Both the position numbers and the translations under genes were made by a program. A stretch of DNA of 64,000 nucleotides. Source: Entonaema liquescens (taxonomy: Eukaryota > Ascomycota > Sordariomycetes > Xylariales > Xylariaceae). Location of the stretch: contig CADCSX010000023.1 of NCBI GenBank assembly GCA_902805475.1, positions 434,001-498,000 of the forward strand, written 5' to 3'. Of this stretch, positions 44,827 to 57,680 are shown in pieces; within the stretch, counting starts at the first letter, position 1, and each line of letters begins with the position of its first letter. Under the pieces are notes generated by a model. The model was not told where the DNA came from. It ran no database searches and saw only the letters and a program-made list of their open reading frames with translations.

Positions 44827-46186
44827 ATGTCGGACGACGAGGCAGATCCAGAGCTTCTTGCTCTTCTAAGGCAGCATTTCCAAGGGAAGCTAAACCTAGA
44901 TGACGAACCAGAGACAGGTGTCTTAGAGGGAGCCGAATATGTCTGCGACAACTCGATCGATGTAGCTTTAAACATGAGAGCTTCTAAAAACGCAGCAGCC
45001 TTGATTTACGAGCAGATGCAGCAGAAAGAGTTCTCGACTGCCAGCTGGTCCGAGCATGAATTACATCCTAAAACAAAAGATGAATCCACAGTTGCTTTCA
45101 TTTTTACTATGGACTTGCTCAACTTCTCGTTCTGGTCCCTACGCCCTGAAGAAGAGCGTTTTGCGATCTCATACCGAGATAAGAACTGGACCGGATACTG
45201 GAGTCTGGTAGCTTCATTGCAGAGAGCACTAGAAGAAGGTGGGTTATCATGATTTCCATCGTCATGCACTCTCAAACACATACCTGCTTCATTACTCAAG
45301 GTTGTCTTTGATGTCAAGATAGCTCTCATCTTCCAAGACCAGAGGACTCAGTTAATCAATATAAAGATATCCCCATCACCGATCCGCATTACTGGCAAAA
45401 CGAGGAGGAGTGCAACCTTGAGTCTCTTAGATACGTGTTCAGGTCGTGTACCGACGAAGAGATCCCTCTCTTGGAAGCAAGGCTCTCTTGTCTAAGGGAA
45501 GCAGGAAAAGTTCTATACGAAGTAGGTAATCCAACCAGAACCGCAACATAGAGATAACGCATCGCCAACGCACTTTGGTCCCTTGCAGAAATACAGCTGC
45601 AGCTTTACGAAATGCATAGAAGCCGCCAACAAATCAGCTGCGGGGCTGGTGAATCTACTCGCAAGGGACTTCGACTGTTTCAGAGACGAATCTCGATATG
45701 ATGGGCGACGAAAACCTGTCCGGTTCCTCAAGCGTGCCCAGATCCTAGTAGCCGATATTTGGGCTTGTTTCAACGGCGAAGGTTATGGGGAGTTCAGAGA
45801 CATCGACAAAATTACTATGTTTGCAGACTACCGTGTGCCGCAGATACTGGCCACGTTGGGTTGTATAGGATACAGCCCACCTCTGCTAGCTATGATAGCC
45901 AGGGGTGATATTATAGAGAACGGGAGCGACTATGAAATACAACTCAGGGGTAAGTAGTGATATTGTTGACCATACCCCAATTCCGAACACTGCTAAAATA
46001 CCTATCCAATTAGCTTGTAGTATCTGGTGTGTGGAACTTCTCAGGCGCGAGATCAAGCGTCAACACCCCGACGCGAAAATCAACGCTATCCTGATAGATT
46101 TTTTCTTATACGACACTATGAAATTGTTAGAGGCCCAAGGGAAAGAGACTATCCCACATCATCGAACGAGGAGTATTTGGTACTAG
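44827..46186 (+). CDS. Queuosine salvage protein (DUF2419 / QNG1 family)
   Basis: Exons 44827-45238, 45367-45521, 45589-45949 and 46014-46186; 366 residues. It has the features of the Q-salvage family (PF10343): ASWSEHELHPKT, FIFTMDLLNFSFWS, WTGYWSLVASLQRAL, DPHYW, RDFDCFRDE, RFLKRAQILVADIWACF, ITMFADYRVPQILATLG and an end with SIWCVELLRREIKRQHP. The known enzyme releases queuine from queuosine 5'-phosphate or the nucleoside so it can be reused in tRNA. The family is intracellular and so is this one, with no targeting signal. All three introns are canonical (GTGGGT, GTAGGT, GTAAGT) and the frame closes at TAG after IWY. Confident by family pattern. Confidence 0.9.
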
Positions 46187-46466
46187 GAAGCTTGGATAAA
46201 TGGATTCCGATTATAGTAATCCGTACATAGGCAACTGTAATGCCTGGGTAGTCCTGGTTGGCTACAAGCTAAAAATATAATTGATATCGCGAAGTACGTC
46301 AAGCATAGGTGCTGATGATTCCCGGCAACTCTAGCTAGCCAAGCAAACATTAGAAATCCCCAACGCCATCGCATAAACCATCGTAAACATCATAAGCACC
46401 AACGGCTCATCGCCCGTTCATCGTACACATATCTAAGACCTGAAGTCTTATTACTCCGGCGATAGC

Positions 46467-47091
46467 TCAGGCGCCGGTAACAGCAGTCGAGTTGAGAATC
46501 TCATCCATATGCGCCTTCTCGAAGCCCGGAGTGCCTTTCGACTCCTCCTTCTGCAGTACAGCCAGGACTTCCAACGGTGGGTTCAGGCCCAGCTTGTCAG
46601 CGCGCTGCCAGCGCTTCATGCGGGTGATCCCAACATAAGGCTATTTTGGCACGATTAGAAACCACAAGAAAATATAAAGGGAGATGCGAACCACTTACTC
46701 CGTACTGGGAACTGACATCCCAATATCGTAGCACCTTCTCCGCTAGCGTCAGGCCCTCCTGGTGCACCCTCTTGGCGATGCGCTCGCGCTCCAGTTTCCG
46801 CCAGTACTGCTCGATCTGGCGGTCGGTGATCCTGGCGGCGCGGAGTTCTGATTCCGACTTCTCGGGTTGGACCTGGGGCTCTTCGTCTTCGGGTTCGTCC
46901 TTGGCTACTTCTTCCTCTTCCTCTGGTTGAGGAGGGGAGATCTCTTTTACCAGGGGACTTTGCTTTACCGGCTTCGAGTCCAAGTCCTTGGTGGATTTCG
47001 GCACGGACTTGGTGACTCGGTGGTTGAAGGACAGGGTCGATTGTCTGCCGGTGGTGCGATGGCCGCCGCTAGAACGTCTGGTATTGGGCAT
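46467..47091 (-). CDS. DNA polymerase delta subunit 4 (Cdm1/POLD4-like)
   Basis: Exons 47091-46699 and 46640-46467, phase 0; 188 residues. The start MPNTRRSSGGHRTTGRQSTLSF has a candidate PCNA-binding PIP motif (QSTLSF, residues 18-23). A basic then acidic linker follows (EEEEE near 60). The conserved C-terminal domain is ITDRQIEQYWRKLERERIAK, RVHQEGLTLAEKVLRYWDVSS, then QYGPYVGITRMKRWQRADKLGLNPP in outline, and LEVLAVLQKEE. These match POLD4/Cdm1, the smallest non-essential subunit of Pol delta, which stabilises the holoenzyme. The intron sits at the QYG/PYVG position. The ATG is the first of the frame. The upstream 900 bases contain no gene. Confidence 0.88.
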
Positions 47092-48005
47092 TTTTGCGAT
47101 GCTTATGGGTAATTAATACAGCGATTGTACTACGATGACTAGAACTGATAGTGATGCTTTAACTATGATCATACGATATATATAATCCAATTGATATGAT
47201 TGGGAATCGTTTGTTTTGTGCGACGTTGTGGATTTCAGATCTGTCAATTGTGGAAAATGACGTGGGGGATTTTCGAGACAAACGGCTTCCTTGACAATCT
47301 CATCATTGGCGGGGCAACACGAAATCCGAGCGTTGTCACGTGATACGTAAATGTCCTTAACGTAATATCTCATAAATGCATGAACACATAAATGTTACCC
47401 CTTTATTCATGGCACACACGAGTAAGCCCCTTTTAAAGATACCTAGGGGTAGATACTACAAATCTTTTTTTTTTTTATCAAGGCATCAAGCAACAAGTAG
47501 ACGAATTTAAGACCTACTCATTTCATACATTCTCCAATGTCCTACGGAGCCATTCTCATAGTATGTGTATTAGCCTTGTTGCAAATGGCTCGAATTACTT
47601 GTAGGAACCAGGAAATCTTGGAATAACTTCCCCGGATCAACTTTTCATTCCATTATAATCACCTTAAGGGAATACTATCCTTTTAGTCGTCTCCTAGGTA
47701 TTCATTGCTAATGGCAGTTGACTTTATTATAGTAGACGTAGTGGGAAGAAAGGCAGCTATAGCAGCCATGACAAAACTCAACTCAGCACTCAACTTTCCC
47801 ATAAAAGTATCACTAGGTAAATAGAATTCTCCATTCGTCGAATTACTAATTATCCACTGCGGTACTTCCTCGTCAGATTAAGATGACGTATTGTCCTTCT
47901 TCTCCAAGCCAGAGATGTGCTGCTACGATGCGGCCCTAGGATCCCTCACCTCACCATCCCTTACTTCATCCCGCACCTCACGTCTAAAGATCTCCCCAGA
48001 AAAGT
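47092..48005. other. Intergenic region
   Basis: About 910 bases: promoter of the Pol delta subunit gene and 3' flank of the next minus-strand gene. A T run is at 47465-47476. No gene recognised. Confidence 0.5.
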
Positions 48006-48600
48006 TTACATCTCCATCTCCATCTTGCCATCCTCGTAGGTGATCTGCAGCGACCTGTCGCCCTTCAGCGTGGACTCGCTCACGCTCCTGGCCTCGGCCA
48101 GTGCCTTTGCTCGAGCCGCGGCGGCTTTTGTCTCCGCATCCTGGTGCATGACGATTTCTGGCGGGAAGGTCTGGTCAGTGGCGCTTCGCTACTACGATCC
48201 TCCGCGTGTGCTGTCGACCTACCGGCATCGAGCTCCTTCTGGCAGACCTCTGCGGTCTTGCTGACCATGGTGGCAAGCACGTCGATAGGGCGGATGTTAA
48301 GCCTTCCCGCTATGGCGTGCGTGATGGGATCTAAGTTAGGCAGGTTAGTAAAACATACATAATAGGTACCTAGATAATCATAGCATAGCATAGCATGTTT
48401 AGGACGTGCTCTTGGGGGTAGTGGTAGTAGTACATACGGTCAACGATGAATTCATAGAGTCCCTTTGCCGAGGTATCTACCTGGTAGAGCTGATACAGCT
48501 CCTCGAAATCAGTAGGTGAGATACGGTATCTGCCCGACATTGTTGAAATGTGCTCCTTGGCGACGTTGATGATATCTCGGATCTTCTGTCTGGTCGACAT
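48006..48600 (-). CDS. Small conserved-looking protein, function unknown
   Basis: Exons 48600-48438, 48330-48223 and 48157-48006; all junctions phase 1; 140 residues. It reads MSTRQKIRDIINVAKEHIST, then a helical region (SPTDFEELYQLYQVDTSAKGL), HPITHAIAGRLNIRPIDVLA and an Ala/Glu-rich helix (AAAARAKALAEARSVSES) before the end YEDGKMEMEM. The acceptor of exon 3 was set at CCAG/AAATCG because only it keeps the frame. I know no family. It looks soluble, helical and possibly coiled-coil at its C-terminal half. The splice structure and consistent frame support a real gene. Confidence 0.65.
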
Positions 48601-50585
48601 GATGGCAGAAGGACGCCGAGATGTCGACGTGGATTGTTGTAGGACAGGTCAGATGGTGTCAAACTTCTTGGCATGACCTGGGACTGTATCGTGACTGGCA
48701 AGTTTTGTGCATGATCTGTGTCCTGATTCACGGCTGCGGATGGACTGGCAAGCGGGTCTCCGTCACCTTCTGAATAACGTCGGACGGTATCACAAAACTT
48801 CTGTCGCCCCGTTGCCTGTTGCACCTTGCCTGACGGGTTACTACATGAACGCAGTGACTAAGGACTCACGCTGTCGTCCACACAATGGATCGTCAAATCC
48901 AAAAAGACCAGAATTTTATTAGTGCTCAGTGTCCAGCTTGGAATCCCCAGATCCCTAGTGATTCACCTGTCAGCTGTTACATTTGCTGGGGTGCATATTA
49001 ATTCCGAAAGCAAGCTTTAGTAGCTGCGAACTCGGGAATTTGTACCCAATAAGAGCAGCTAGAAATGATGATTGAAGATTGTTTGTCTCATAGCCATCTA
49101 TTTTTAACAAAAGCTATGTCCTATCAAGCAACGACAATGTAACATAGTATACAAAGAAACTAGAGGCGGTTGGCTTGAAGCGTATTGGGTATTTGTTATA
49201 CCGATTCCATTGTTCTCCTCCACATTTTGCGACCTACCCACTGCGTAGGCTCCTATTTTATCATATCCATTTAAAAAGATGGTTCCTTTGGTTTTATGTA
49301 CCGGTAAGCCACCATGCCAGGGATTGTACTCGGGGACATAGCAGCAGGTAAAGAACTACGCCGTTTAATCATAGCAAGGTGGCTAAAATAGCCTACCGGT
49401 ATGGCGGTTAAAGGTTGTGACATCGTCTTAACGATAATTGCCAAGGGGACATCATTTATAGGAGTTATATCAATTATATAACTAGTTAAATTTTAGTTAA
49501 AGCTGTGAAGTTAACCCAACAGGTTAGCATTAAAGACCTAAAAAAAAAATGAGGGATAGTTGTGTGAAATATAGTCAGTTAATAAGCAAATAGCCACTTT
49601 CCTTCGATCCCTCAAAATGGAATCATGTTGAAGACAGTAACACATTATCATGTTGTATGCGAGGTCTTGAGGCTACTGTATTCTTATCCCTTCATTCCCC
49701 TCATTGTATAGAAAGAAGCAAAGGACTAGGGGGGAGACCACGGCTTATATGTGTTCTTCTACTGTACAGCTCAGTTTTATTTTGTAACAACTTGTGAGTC
49801 TACGGACTCATAGGACTCAAGAGCGGAGAGCTTTCACTGATAATGGTCGTATAATTCGAGCTAAGCTCATCGTTTTCATCCCTCAACAGAATTAAGTTTA
49901 AGTCTATCGCCCCTTAACATTCTCATCTGCGAACTAAGCGTCTAACCAAGTCATCTTATGTATTTACTACGGGTGACTTCTGCGCTGACCATATCATATA
50001 GACAAACAATACAGGGGAATGGGAAAATATAAGACTTCTGAGGCGGAATATTCTTCCCGAGTCCTAGGAGTAGCAGTAAGAGGATTATGGGTAGGAAGCA
50101 CAGGCTACCACACTCAAAAAATACCCCTTTATTTATCCTTACGAATGTTTACCCTAATGAAGATAGAAAATTTAGTAAGAACATAAGACAACTTAATTAC
50201 TTGAGGCTGAGAAACTTGAGACCCTTTTGCTCATATTATAATAGGCTATGCTATGTTTGTATCAAAAGCAATAGGTATGTTCTTTCTACGTGTATCATCA
50301 CACAGGCTAGCAATTGTCACTTCCACATAAATCGTAGCACAAAGCAAAAATAATCACACCGTCATAAAAAAAAAGTAGTGTCAAATCTGACCTCTATGTA
50401 TGTACTGCACAAAAGCGCACATCTAACTTAAAATACAACGAAGCCCTCGAATCTGATGTCCTACGACCGAAAAACAGCAATTACAACAGGGGGAATAAAA
50501 CGTCAAAACACTGTCATAACCCACCACGGCTACTCTCTGGGTGCAACGCCAAAACTCATTATCCAGTGATTACTCAACTGATCGC
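48601..50585. other. Intergenic region, no convincing gene
   Basis: About 2.0 kb. Open frames on both strands (for example 48707-48922 and 50087-50353) have no motif. Short AT-rich tracts occur (for example 49541-49550). Nothing else recognised. Confidence 0.45.
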
Positions 50586-52086
50586 CTAGAACAGCGTGAA
50601 TCCGGCTGTGAAGGACAGGGCGATCATCGCCGGGATGGCGATGGCAGCAGCGGAGAGGGAGCCTTGAGGCGCCAAGGTAGGAGCGGCATTGCCGGATTCG
50701 TCGCTCGAGCCGCCATTGGTGGAGCTTGAGCCAGAGCCAGCAGTGGGGGTGTTGATTTCATCGCCGGAAAGCGGCTTGACAGCGAGGTCCGAAAGGCTCT
50801 TGCCATCGACATCCGTAACCTTGTGGGTAACTTTGTAGTCGCTGATGTCAACAATCTTGCCGGATGGCTTGGGCGAAACACCGTTGTCGATGATCTTCTG
50901 AGCTCCAGGGGGAGGGGCAGGGATGGTGAAGTTGTTGTTGAATCCCTTCTCCTTGATCAAGCTGGCCTTGCACTCAGGGGGCGTCACTTTCTTACTAGTA
51001 GCCTTGACGCTTTGGACCTTCTTGAAATCGACCTTGGCGTACTGATCGTGGAGAGTGTGGTAGTCGGCCAAGAGAGTGACAGTTCCGTCGTCGTTGCATT
51101 CAGCTAGACCATAGTCGTTGTCCTCCTGGGCCCACTCGTAGACAACACCACCAGCGAAAACACCAGTCATTTCCGGACCGTAGATAGTGCCGATTTCAGT
51201 GAAAACACGGGGAGAAGGCGTGTTGCAACCGAATTCGGAGTAGAAAACGGGGACAGAAGAATCCTTGAAAAGGGTAACGAGCGTATCGTATCCGGATTTC
51301 TGGAAAGAGCTGTCACCACACCACGAGTAACTGTTCAAAGCGAACATATCGGCTCGGGACATGTCATCCTCGTCACCATCGATAGCGCACTGGAAGTAGT
51401 TCCATGTGTCCTCAAGGACGTCACGGACATCGGCAGCTGAGTAGCCAACGGGAATCTTGCGGTCGGCGTGGTTCTTGATGTAGTTCTTCAGGTCACGAGT
51501 GACAGCACGGACATAAGGGGGGACAGTAGCACCCGTCTTGACATTATCAATGACTTCGTTACCCGAGAAGAAACCAAGGGTGTTAGGGTAAGACTTGAAA
51601 GCCTCGACGATGGCGAAGGTCCTGTTAAGGTACGCAGCATAGTACGACTCCCAAGGTGCACCGCTGTTTAGAGACTCGCCTGCCAAGGGAGAGTTCACGT
51701 CGATGATCATGTACATACCCGCCTGTCGCAAACTGGTTAGTCTAGAATCGCGGATCATTTTATAGACTAAAACTTACAGCGTTGAAAATGCTAGCGCATT
51801 CGTCGTGGTTCAAGTTGGGGTCCAAGTTGTATACACGAATTGTGTTTACACCAAGAGACTGCATGAGAGCGGCGTCTCGCTTGCAGATGTCACCGTTAGA
51901 AAGAGGATCCTTCCCGTGCTTCGGGTCGTAACCAGCACTTCCGCCAATCTGATAAGCCATTCCCACGATCTGAAAAGCGTTACCGCTCTTAGAGTTGACA
52001 AACTGCTGACCCTGAACCTCGAGAGGTGTGACAGCAGCGGCTAGGGTTGCGCCGCCCAAGGCGACGATCGCAGACTGTAGTAACAT
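50586..52086 (-). CDS. GPI-anchored beta-1,3-glucanosyltransferase, GH72 family
   Basis: Exons 52086-51778 and 51722-50586, phase 0; 481 residues. A signal peptide of about 18 residues (MLLQSAIVALGGATLAAA) precedes the GH72 domain. It includes VQGQQFVNSKSGNAFQIVGM, AYQIGG and NTIRVYNLDP. The acid/base Glu is E159 (FFSGNEVID) and the nucleophile E266 (FYSEFGC). The domain ends near 360. A Ser/Gly-rich linker (about 430-455) leads to a hydrophobic tail (IAIPAMIALSFTAGFTLF), the usual GPI signal. There is no C-terminal X8/CBM43 module, so it belongs to the Gel/Gas class lacking it. The enzyme elongates beta-1,3-glucan in the cell wall. The gene lies downstream of a T run (52087-52098) at its start. 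Confidence 0.95.
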
Positions 52087-54289
52087 TTTTTTTTTTATTG
52101 TCCCAAGGTATCTTCTCCAATGGGGGGGTAGTAGTTAGGGTTGAGGCGAGGTTCGTTTCTCCAGGTAATAGAATCTCGAAGAGGTTTCTTTTAATTAGTA
52201 TCTGCGTATTTTTGACTTCCACAACCTTTGTAAGGCACAAGCGACCAAAACAAAAAGTAGCTTTGTTTTAAATAGAGTTCTTGAGAGAGCGACTGGAATA
52301 AGGCCTATGGGCCAAAAAAACGATTGTGACGAAGTCTAAGTGAATTAGTGAAAGAAGATGACAGAAAAACAAGATTTAGTTTGAAGTGACGAGATGAAAA
52401 AGAGTTACGAAGAGGTTGGGTGCGAAGGAGGGAGAAGCAGATAGATAATGATTGGAGAAGGAGGGAGCAGCATTGCATGGCATGGCCTGGCCTGGCATGG
52501 CTTCCCAAGCTGCCAGGTCTTGTTCTGCAGGTGCAAGTGCAACTAAAGGAGCAAATGTTACATGTGGTTGGTATTGGTAGGTACACATGTACCATCCCAT
52601 TTGCACGATGCCAATCAATGACTTGTGGTTCTCGATTTTACGAGGGGTTTTACTAGCTGACTAGGGCAGTCTTGGGCTTCTTGGGGCTTCTTGGGCGTCT
52701 CTGTTGTAGCAATTAACAGCTTTCGGGGATTGTGACTGGCTGAGTGGGTAAAGATCCATCCAAACAAGGAAAGACCCACAAAGTGGAGCGGGAGTATAGC
52801 CCGACAAGGATTGGTTCATCTGACATTTCCCTAGTTCAATTTCCTAGGTTAGTTCAATTCTTGTTCCTTATTGTCCCTTATTCCCTTAGAAGTATCGTGG
52901 TATTCGAGTCCCCTAGTTCTTGTCTTTACCTACCCGCCTTAGTTAGTCTGTTAGCCTGTTACGGTGTGCATTATGTTCTTGTTTGTACTGTACTTACTCA
53001 CCTATTTTGAGTGGATGACTACCGTGTTCAACATGATGACACCATCAGGCGCATACTGTATTATGCAGCAAAATAGGTACTCATGCCCTTGTTCACGATT
53101 TGATCCTCTTACCAATTTCCATAGTTTCACCGACCTTCTCATAACGGGTCAAACATTTTCAAACGCGTATTAGTTGTCATACGTGTGTTGCTACTACCCG
53201 GCATTCTATGTGTTCTTTACGACATATATATATGTAGTGTACTTGTGATGAGTGTAATCATGGTAAATACCTATGTATCGTATATGGTCATATTTTACCG
53301 TCGAACGCCGTCTAGATCCAACTATAAGAACTAGCTACTCCCCAGGAAACCTTTCAGCATGTTGGTCTGTTGGTTTAGCTTACCCTCTATTGAAGTCTAA
53401 TACGGGGCTTAATACGATGTTACCTTGTGATGAATTGGGCAAGTCTTTTTGCTAACTGCATAGGCTATTATTTTTGCTTAGCCTTTTTCTATTCTCAGAT
53501 GTCCATACATACGAGATCCCTCCGGGCAATCGTGGCATCTCGAACTCGTAAACTACACACTATTGAAGGATTTAGCTAAGCTTTCTTTTCTATGTTGGTT
53601 TGAGGAATGGAGCCGGAATGTCGCGTGGCCCGGTATTAAGCGCATCCATCCTACTGCTCTTCTATCTCTTCCATAAATCCCTCGACGCCTCAGTTTCGGA
53701 ATGTTCTACAGCGACGTCACCGCCGTTGTACAAGTGGTAGGGTTAAAGGAAATGATGAAACATGGTCTGTTTTCTGTGCGCGTGGGTACAAGTGAAAATC
53801 ACAATTCAAACATTTAAAATTCCCTGAAGATCCATTCACATGGCGAGGAAGACAATAGAAAAATTCCGGGGCGTAGTGGCGCTTCTTTAAGGGCATCCCT
53901 GTCTTCGGCGTCTCAGGGGTTGGCTACCGTTTTCCTGTGGTGTAACAATTGAATAGAGATTAGCTCCAAAGCCGGCGTCAAATGACAGATGGGATCTAAT
54001 CCGGGATGAATGTAAACTTATCGAAAATCGGCTGCAAAGCACTAGCCGCACTCACCAGCCACGAATATCTACTTAGACAGCCTCAACCCATTTTTCTCGG
54101 GCGGACCCTAAAAGATTAGGTAACCTCAAAGCTGAGCCCTTGAAATTCTGCCGGTTTCACTGCTTCTGCCCTTCGGACTGCGCCGGCCGATTTCTGCAGT
54201 GTGACTTGAAGGAATAAAAAAAGAGTGGCGGTCCGTCATCAATCGACCGAATATTAGGTACCTTTCGCTAGGTCCCGGAACAGCTTCAC
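52087..54289. other. Intergenic region, no convincing gene
   Basis: About 2.2 kb, divergent from the GH72 gene. It includes a TGGCCTGGCATGG-type local repeat (52480-52500). Open frames are short. No gene recognised. Confidence 0.45.
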
Positions 54290-55206
54290 ATGCACTGTCG
54301 AGCCGTAGCATCATCTCTGTGTAGCTTTGGTGTATTCAATAAACCCCTTCTCTATTCCCCCGCCTCTCGTTTCTGCACATCGTCGGCAGCCCGATTCGCT
54401 ATCCGCAAACCCCTCGACACAGTTAAGATGGCTTCCAGTACGTGTTTCTATTTATCCCTCGCTCGTCCGAGTCGCAGTCTTCCCGGGACCCTAGTTGAAC
54501 GATTTTGAACCGAATCTGGGCAAAAGGCCTCGCTAACCAAGTCCCTTTCGCCCCCGCAACAGCGCTGCCTCAAGACCGCCGTCCCGTTGTCATCTCCGGC
54601 CCCTCGGGTGTAGGCAAGGGTACACTCTTCAAGCGCCTGTTCGACGCACATAAAGACTGCTTCGCTCTGTCCGTTTCGCATACCACGCGCAAGCCGCGCG
54701 CTGGCGAGGCCCACGGTGTCGATTACTATTACGTCTCGGCTGAGGAATTCGAAGCTTTAGTCAAAGCCGATGGTTTCGTCGAACACGCCAAGTTTGGCTC
54801 CAACCGTTACGGTACCTCTAAGCAGACCATTGCCGACCAGACTGCTAAAGGTCGTGTCGTCGTGCTCGATATCGAGATGGAGGTGAGAGTTAAACCCACG
54901 GATTGTGGTTGATAAACAATATCATTAATGGGGAATGAAAAAAAACAGGGCGTTAAACAGATCAAGAAGAGCGGGATAGAGGCGCGTTACGTCTTCATCA
55001 AACCACCCAGCTTTGAGGAGCTCGAGAGGCGTCTTCGTGGTCGAGGTACCGAGGACGAGGACTCTATCGCCAAGAGGCTGAACCAGGCCAAGGTCGAGCT
55101 CGAATACGCCGATACGCCTGGTGTTCACGATATTATCATTGTTAACGACGACGTCGAGAAGGCGTTTAAGGAACTAGAAAACTTTATCTACAAGCCATTA
55201 GCATAG
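54290..55206 (+). CDS. Guanylate kinase, possible cytosolic and mitochondrial forms
   Basis: Exon 1 ends at 54437, exon 2 is 54563-54882, exon 3 is 54949-55206. The shorter form starts at ATG 54428 (exon 1 of only 10 bases) and gives 195 residues: MASTLPQDRRPVVISGPSG. This is the usual guanylate kinase length. The P-loop is GPSGVGKGT, then SVSHTTRKPRAGE, GVDYYYVSAEEF and GRVVVLDIEMEGVKQ follow. The gene makes GDP from GMP and ATP. In the same exon an in-frame ATG at 54290 adds 46 residues (AVASSLCSFGVFNKPLLY, then a SSAARFAIRK stretch) rich in Ser, Ala and Arg and poor in acids, like a mitochondrial presequence. So leaky scanning or two transcripts could give two locations. No stop separates the two starts. 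Confidence 0.9.
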
Positions 55207-55846
55207 ATCACGAAGCTAGGAATAATGTCGGTTGCACATTGGAAACGTATGGTAGACAGTGCCATAATCCCGGGGAATATAAATGAGCCAACAGGATATG
55301 ACGAGAGCCCGATAAATCACAAGTTCAAGGCAGAGGTGTTTGGGGCATAAGTCTCGTATTTATTCCATCAGGTATCAGAATGGGCTCTATTAGCTAGAGT
55401 ACAGCAGAGGCTTGACCACGGATTAATCTTAGCAGCTTTAGAGAAGATGAACAGAGCTTTGGGGGAATACTAAAAAGGAAATAATAAGAACGTCGAGTCG
55501 CCAGACTGTAGATGGAAATACTGCTTGCTTGGCCGACAAACACATAACAGGCTCGAACAACCCAGACAGGCCAACATCTCTGACCTTGGTTTCAAATACG
55601 CCTCCTCACGCAACCTCAAATGTTTTCCCACGCGGACGTAGTTTTGGGTATCCCATCCTAAAGAAAACTTTTGGGGCCCTAGGAGTAATTCTTAAAATGA
55701 GTTGTCCCCTCCCGTATTGCATCCTAGTAATCGGAGCCGCTCATTGTAATAGTCGTAAAGGGGTAATTAGATCTTTCGCAAGGATGAGAAAGCCCGAGTC
55801 CGAGGAACGCCTCGTAGAAAGCATACAAAGAAAATTAAGTAACGAC
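55207..55846. other. Convergent spacer between guanylate kinase and septin
   Basis: About 640 bases with the 3' ends of both genes. An overlapping plus-strand open frame (55529-56035) is antisense to the septin end and has no motif. Confidence 0.5.
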
Positions 55847-57015
55847 TTAGTAACCGTTCATAGTCATCCGTTGAGAGCTCCTGCTCATTTCGCGATCCGC
55901 AGCAGGACTGATCGGTCTGCTGCCGTGGCCTTGTGCGCTGCTCTCCTTGAGCGCCAACAATTGCTTGGCACGGAAAGTCTCGTAGTGGATCTGCGAAGTG
56001 GTCTCGATGAGATCTTGCAAATGCGTTCGGAGTAGGAAGTTTCTCAGGTAAACGAATTCGCAGTGGTTCTCGTCTTCCACGTTGATAACACCCCATCGGT
56101 TTTGGCGTCCGCGGACTTGCTTGCCATTGACGATGATCGATTTCTCAGAACCGACAACAGCAAAGGGGACAAGGCTCTGTATAACATGTTAGTATTAAGA
56201 AAATAGGGACCCATATAACGTGTGAAATACCTTGATCTGAGTGTTAATCGAGCGTTCCTCCTCATCGAGCTCATCATTGTCGTAGGGGTACATCTTGAGG
56301 TTGTGGAAAGCGAACTCCTCCTTGATACGCTCCTTGAAAGCTTGTCTCTCTTCTAAGGTAAGAGTGTCGGCCTTGGCAATAACGGGCACGACGTTGACGA
56401 CATCAGAAAGCTTCTTCAACACCACGATGTCGATGGGCTTCAGGGAATGTCCCGAGGGCTGGATGAAGAACAAGCAGCAGTGGATACGGGTGTCCGGAAT
56501 GTAACGTTCTCGCTGTGCTGTAAGCTCCTTTCGTAGGTACGCGGAGTGCTGATCCTTGATGTACTTGACGATAGGGTCCCAGCAGCGGTCGTTGTTGACA
56601 AGGTCACCGTAACCCGGAGTGTCGACGATGTTGAGCTTTAGGCGGACACCGTTCTCCTCGATAACGTGCGATACGGGGTGGATCTCGGTGGTGGAGCGGA
56701 TCTGCTCATCAGGCGCCATTCTACCTTTCGAGTCGATAAGGTGGGATGCAAAGATGGTGTTGATCAGAGTTGACTTTCCCAAGCCAGTTTGGCCTGTAGC
56801 ATGACACGAGACACGTCAGTTACACGAGCAAGGGGAAACAGAACGCGGCGGATTGAACGGTAACTATCGGGTAGCTAATTATTTGGGGAGAAATATTACT
56901 TACCAACACAAATGATGTTGAACTGAAAACCTCTCTTCAAGAGCTTGCGCTCGATCTGAGAGGTAATGCTGTCGAAACCGACATGGCTATCGGGGTAGAT
57001 GGTTTGCGCTGCCAT
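55847..57015 (-). CDS. cdc10: Septin, Cdc10 type
   Basis: Exons 57015-56904, 56793-56231 and 56176-55847; 334 residues. The N-terminus YPDSHVGFDSITSQIERKLL with KRGFQFNII is Cdc10-like. GTPase motifs: P-loop GQTGLGKS (38-45), DTPGYGD (G3), AKAD (G4). The septin-unique element is intact (GRQNRWGVINVEDENHCEFV, then FLLRTHLQDLIETTS). The C-terminal tail after KESSAQGHG is short and Ser/Met-rich, with no coiled coil, as expected for Cdc10 (AspD in Aspergillus). Septins form hetero-oligomeric filaments at septa and the plasma membrane. The gene is single-copy in most fungi. The first intron is just before the P-loop. Confidence 0.93.
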
Positions 57016-57680
57016 TGTTTCTGACTTGATGGATCAATGAATGGGATAAAATGTCAACTCCTATTCCAAGAAATAGCCTAGTGGCAATTGGAGGAACGAA
57101 CGAATGACGGAGGGTGGGTGACGTGAGCTCTGATAAAGAGACGGAGTTGAAGTTGATGGGTGATGGGGAAAAGAAGGTTGAGGTTCGTTGGCGTTTGGGA
57201 ATTTTTTCGATGTGAAGGGGGATCCTCTGTAGAAACTGCTCCCCTACGATTTCCTTGCCAAACAATAATTTCCGTTAAGCAGGTGCAGTTTGGGCTTGGG
57301 CTGGGGACCACAAGAAAGGGGGAAGGGGGTTGGCAGGTGCTGATAGGCCAATGAACATCCGTGCGCAGTATTCTTTAGTGGATCATAGCTGGGGTTGAAA
57401 GTCGTACGTGCCTGCGTTGCTTGGTGCCGGCTGATGGGCAGATGGCCGGAATTCTTAACCAATCAATATTCAGTTTCGCGCTAGAAACTTTTAGCCAACG
57501 ACAAGCTCTTTCCATCAATAGCAGGGACATATTATACTTTTTCTTTCCACAGGCGTGCGCAACAATTATAATCAATTCTTTACGAAACGACAACACTCTT
57601 GCGCAAAAAGAAGAAGGGCCAATTCATTACTACGACATCACAAAAGGTAACGACTAGTCAACTTGTCAAAGTTTTCAGTC
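57016..57680. other. Divergent promoter region between septin and bL32m
   Basis: About 665 bases. It likely holds both promoters; no gene is recognised. Confidence 0.5.

Noticed and set aside
55529..56035. 168-codon plus-strand open frame
   Set aside because: Lies mostly antisense to the septin C-terminal exon and has no motif.
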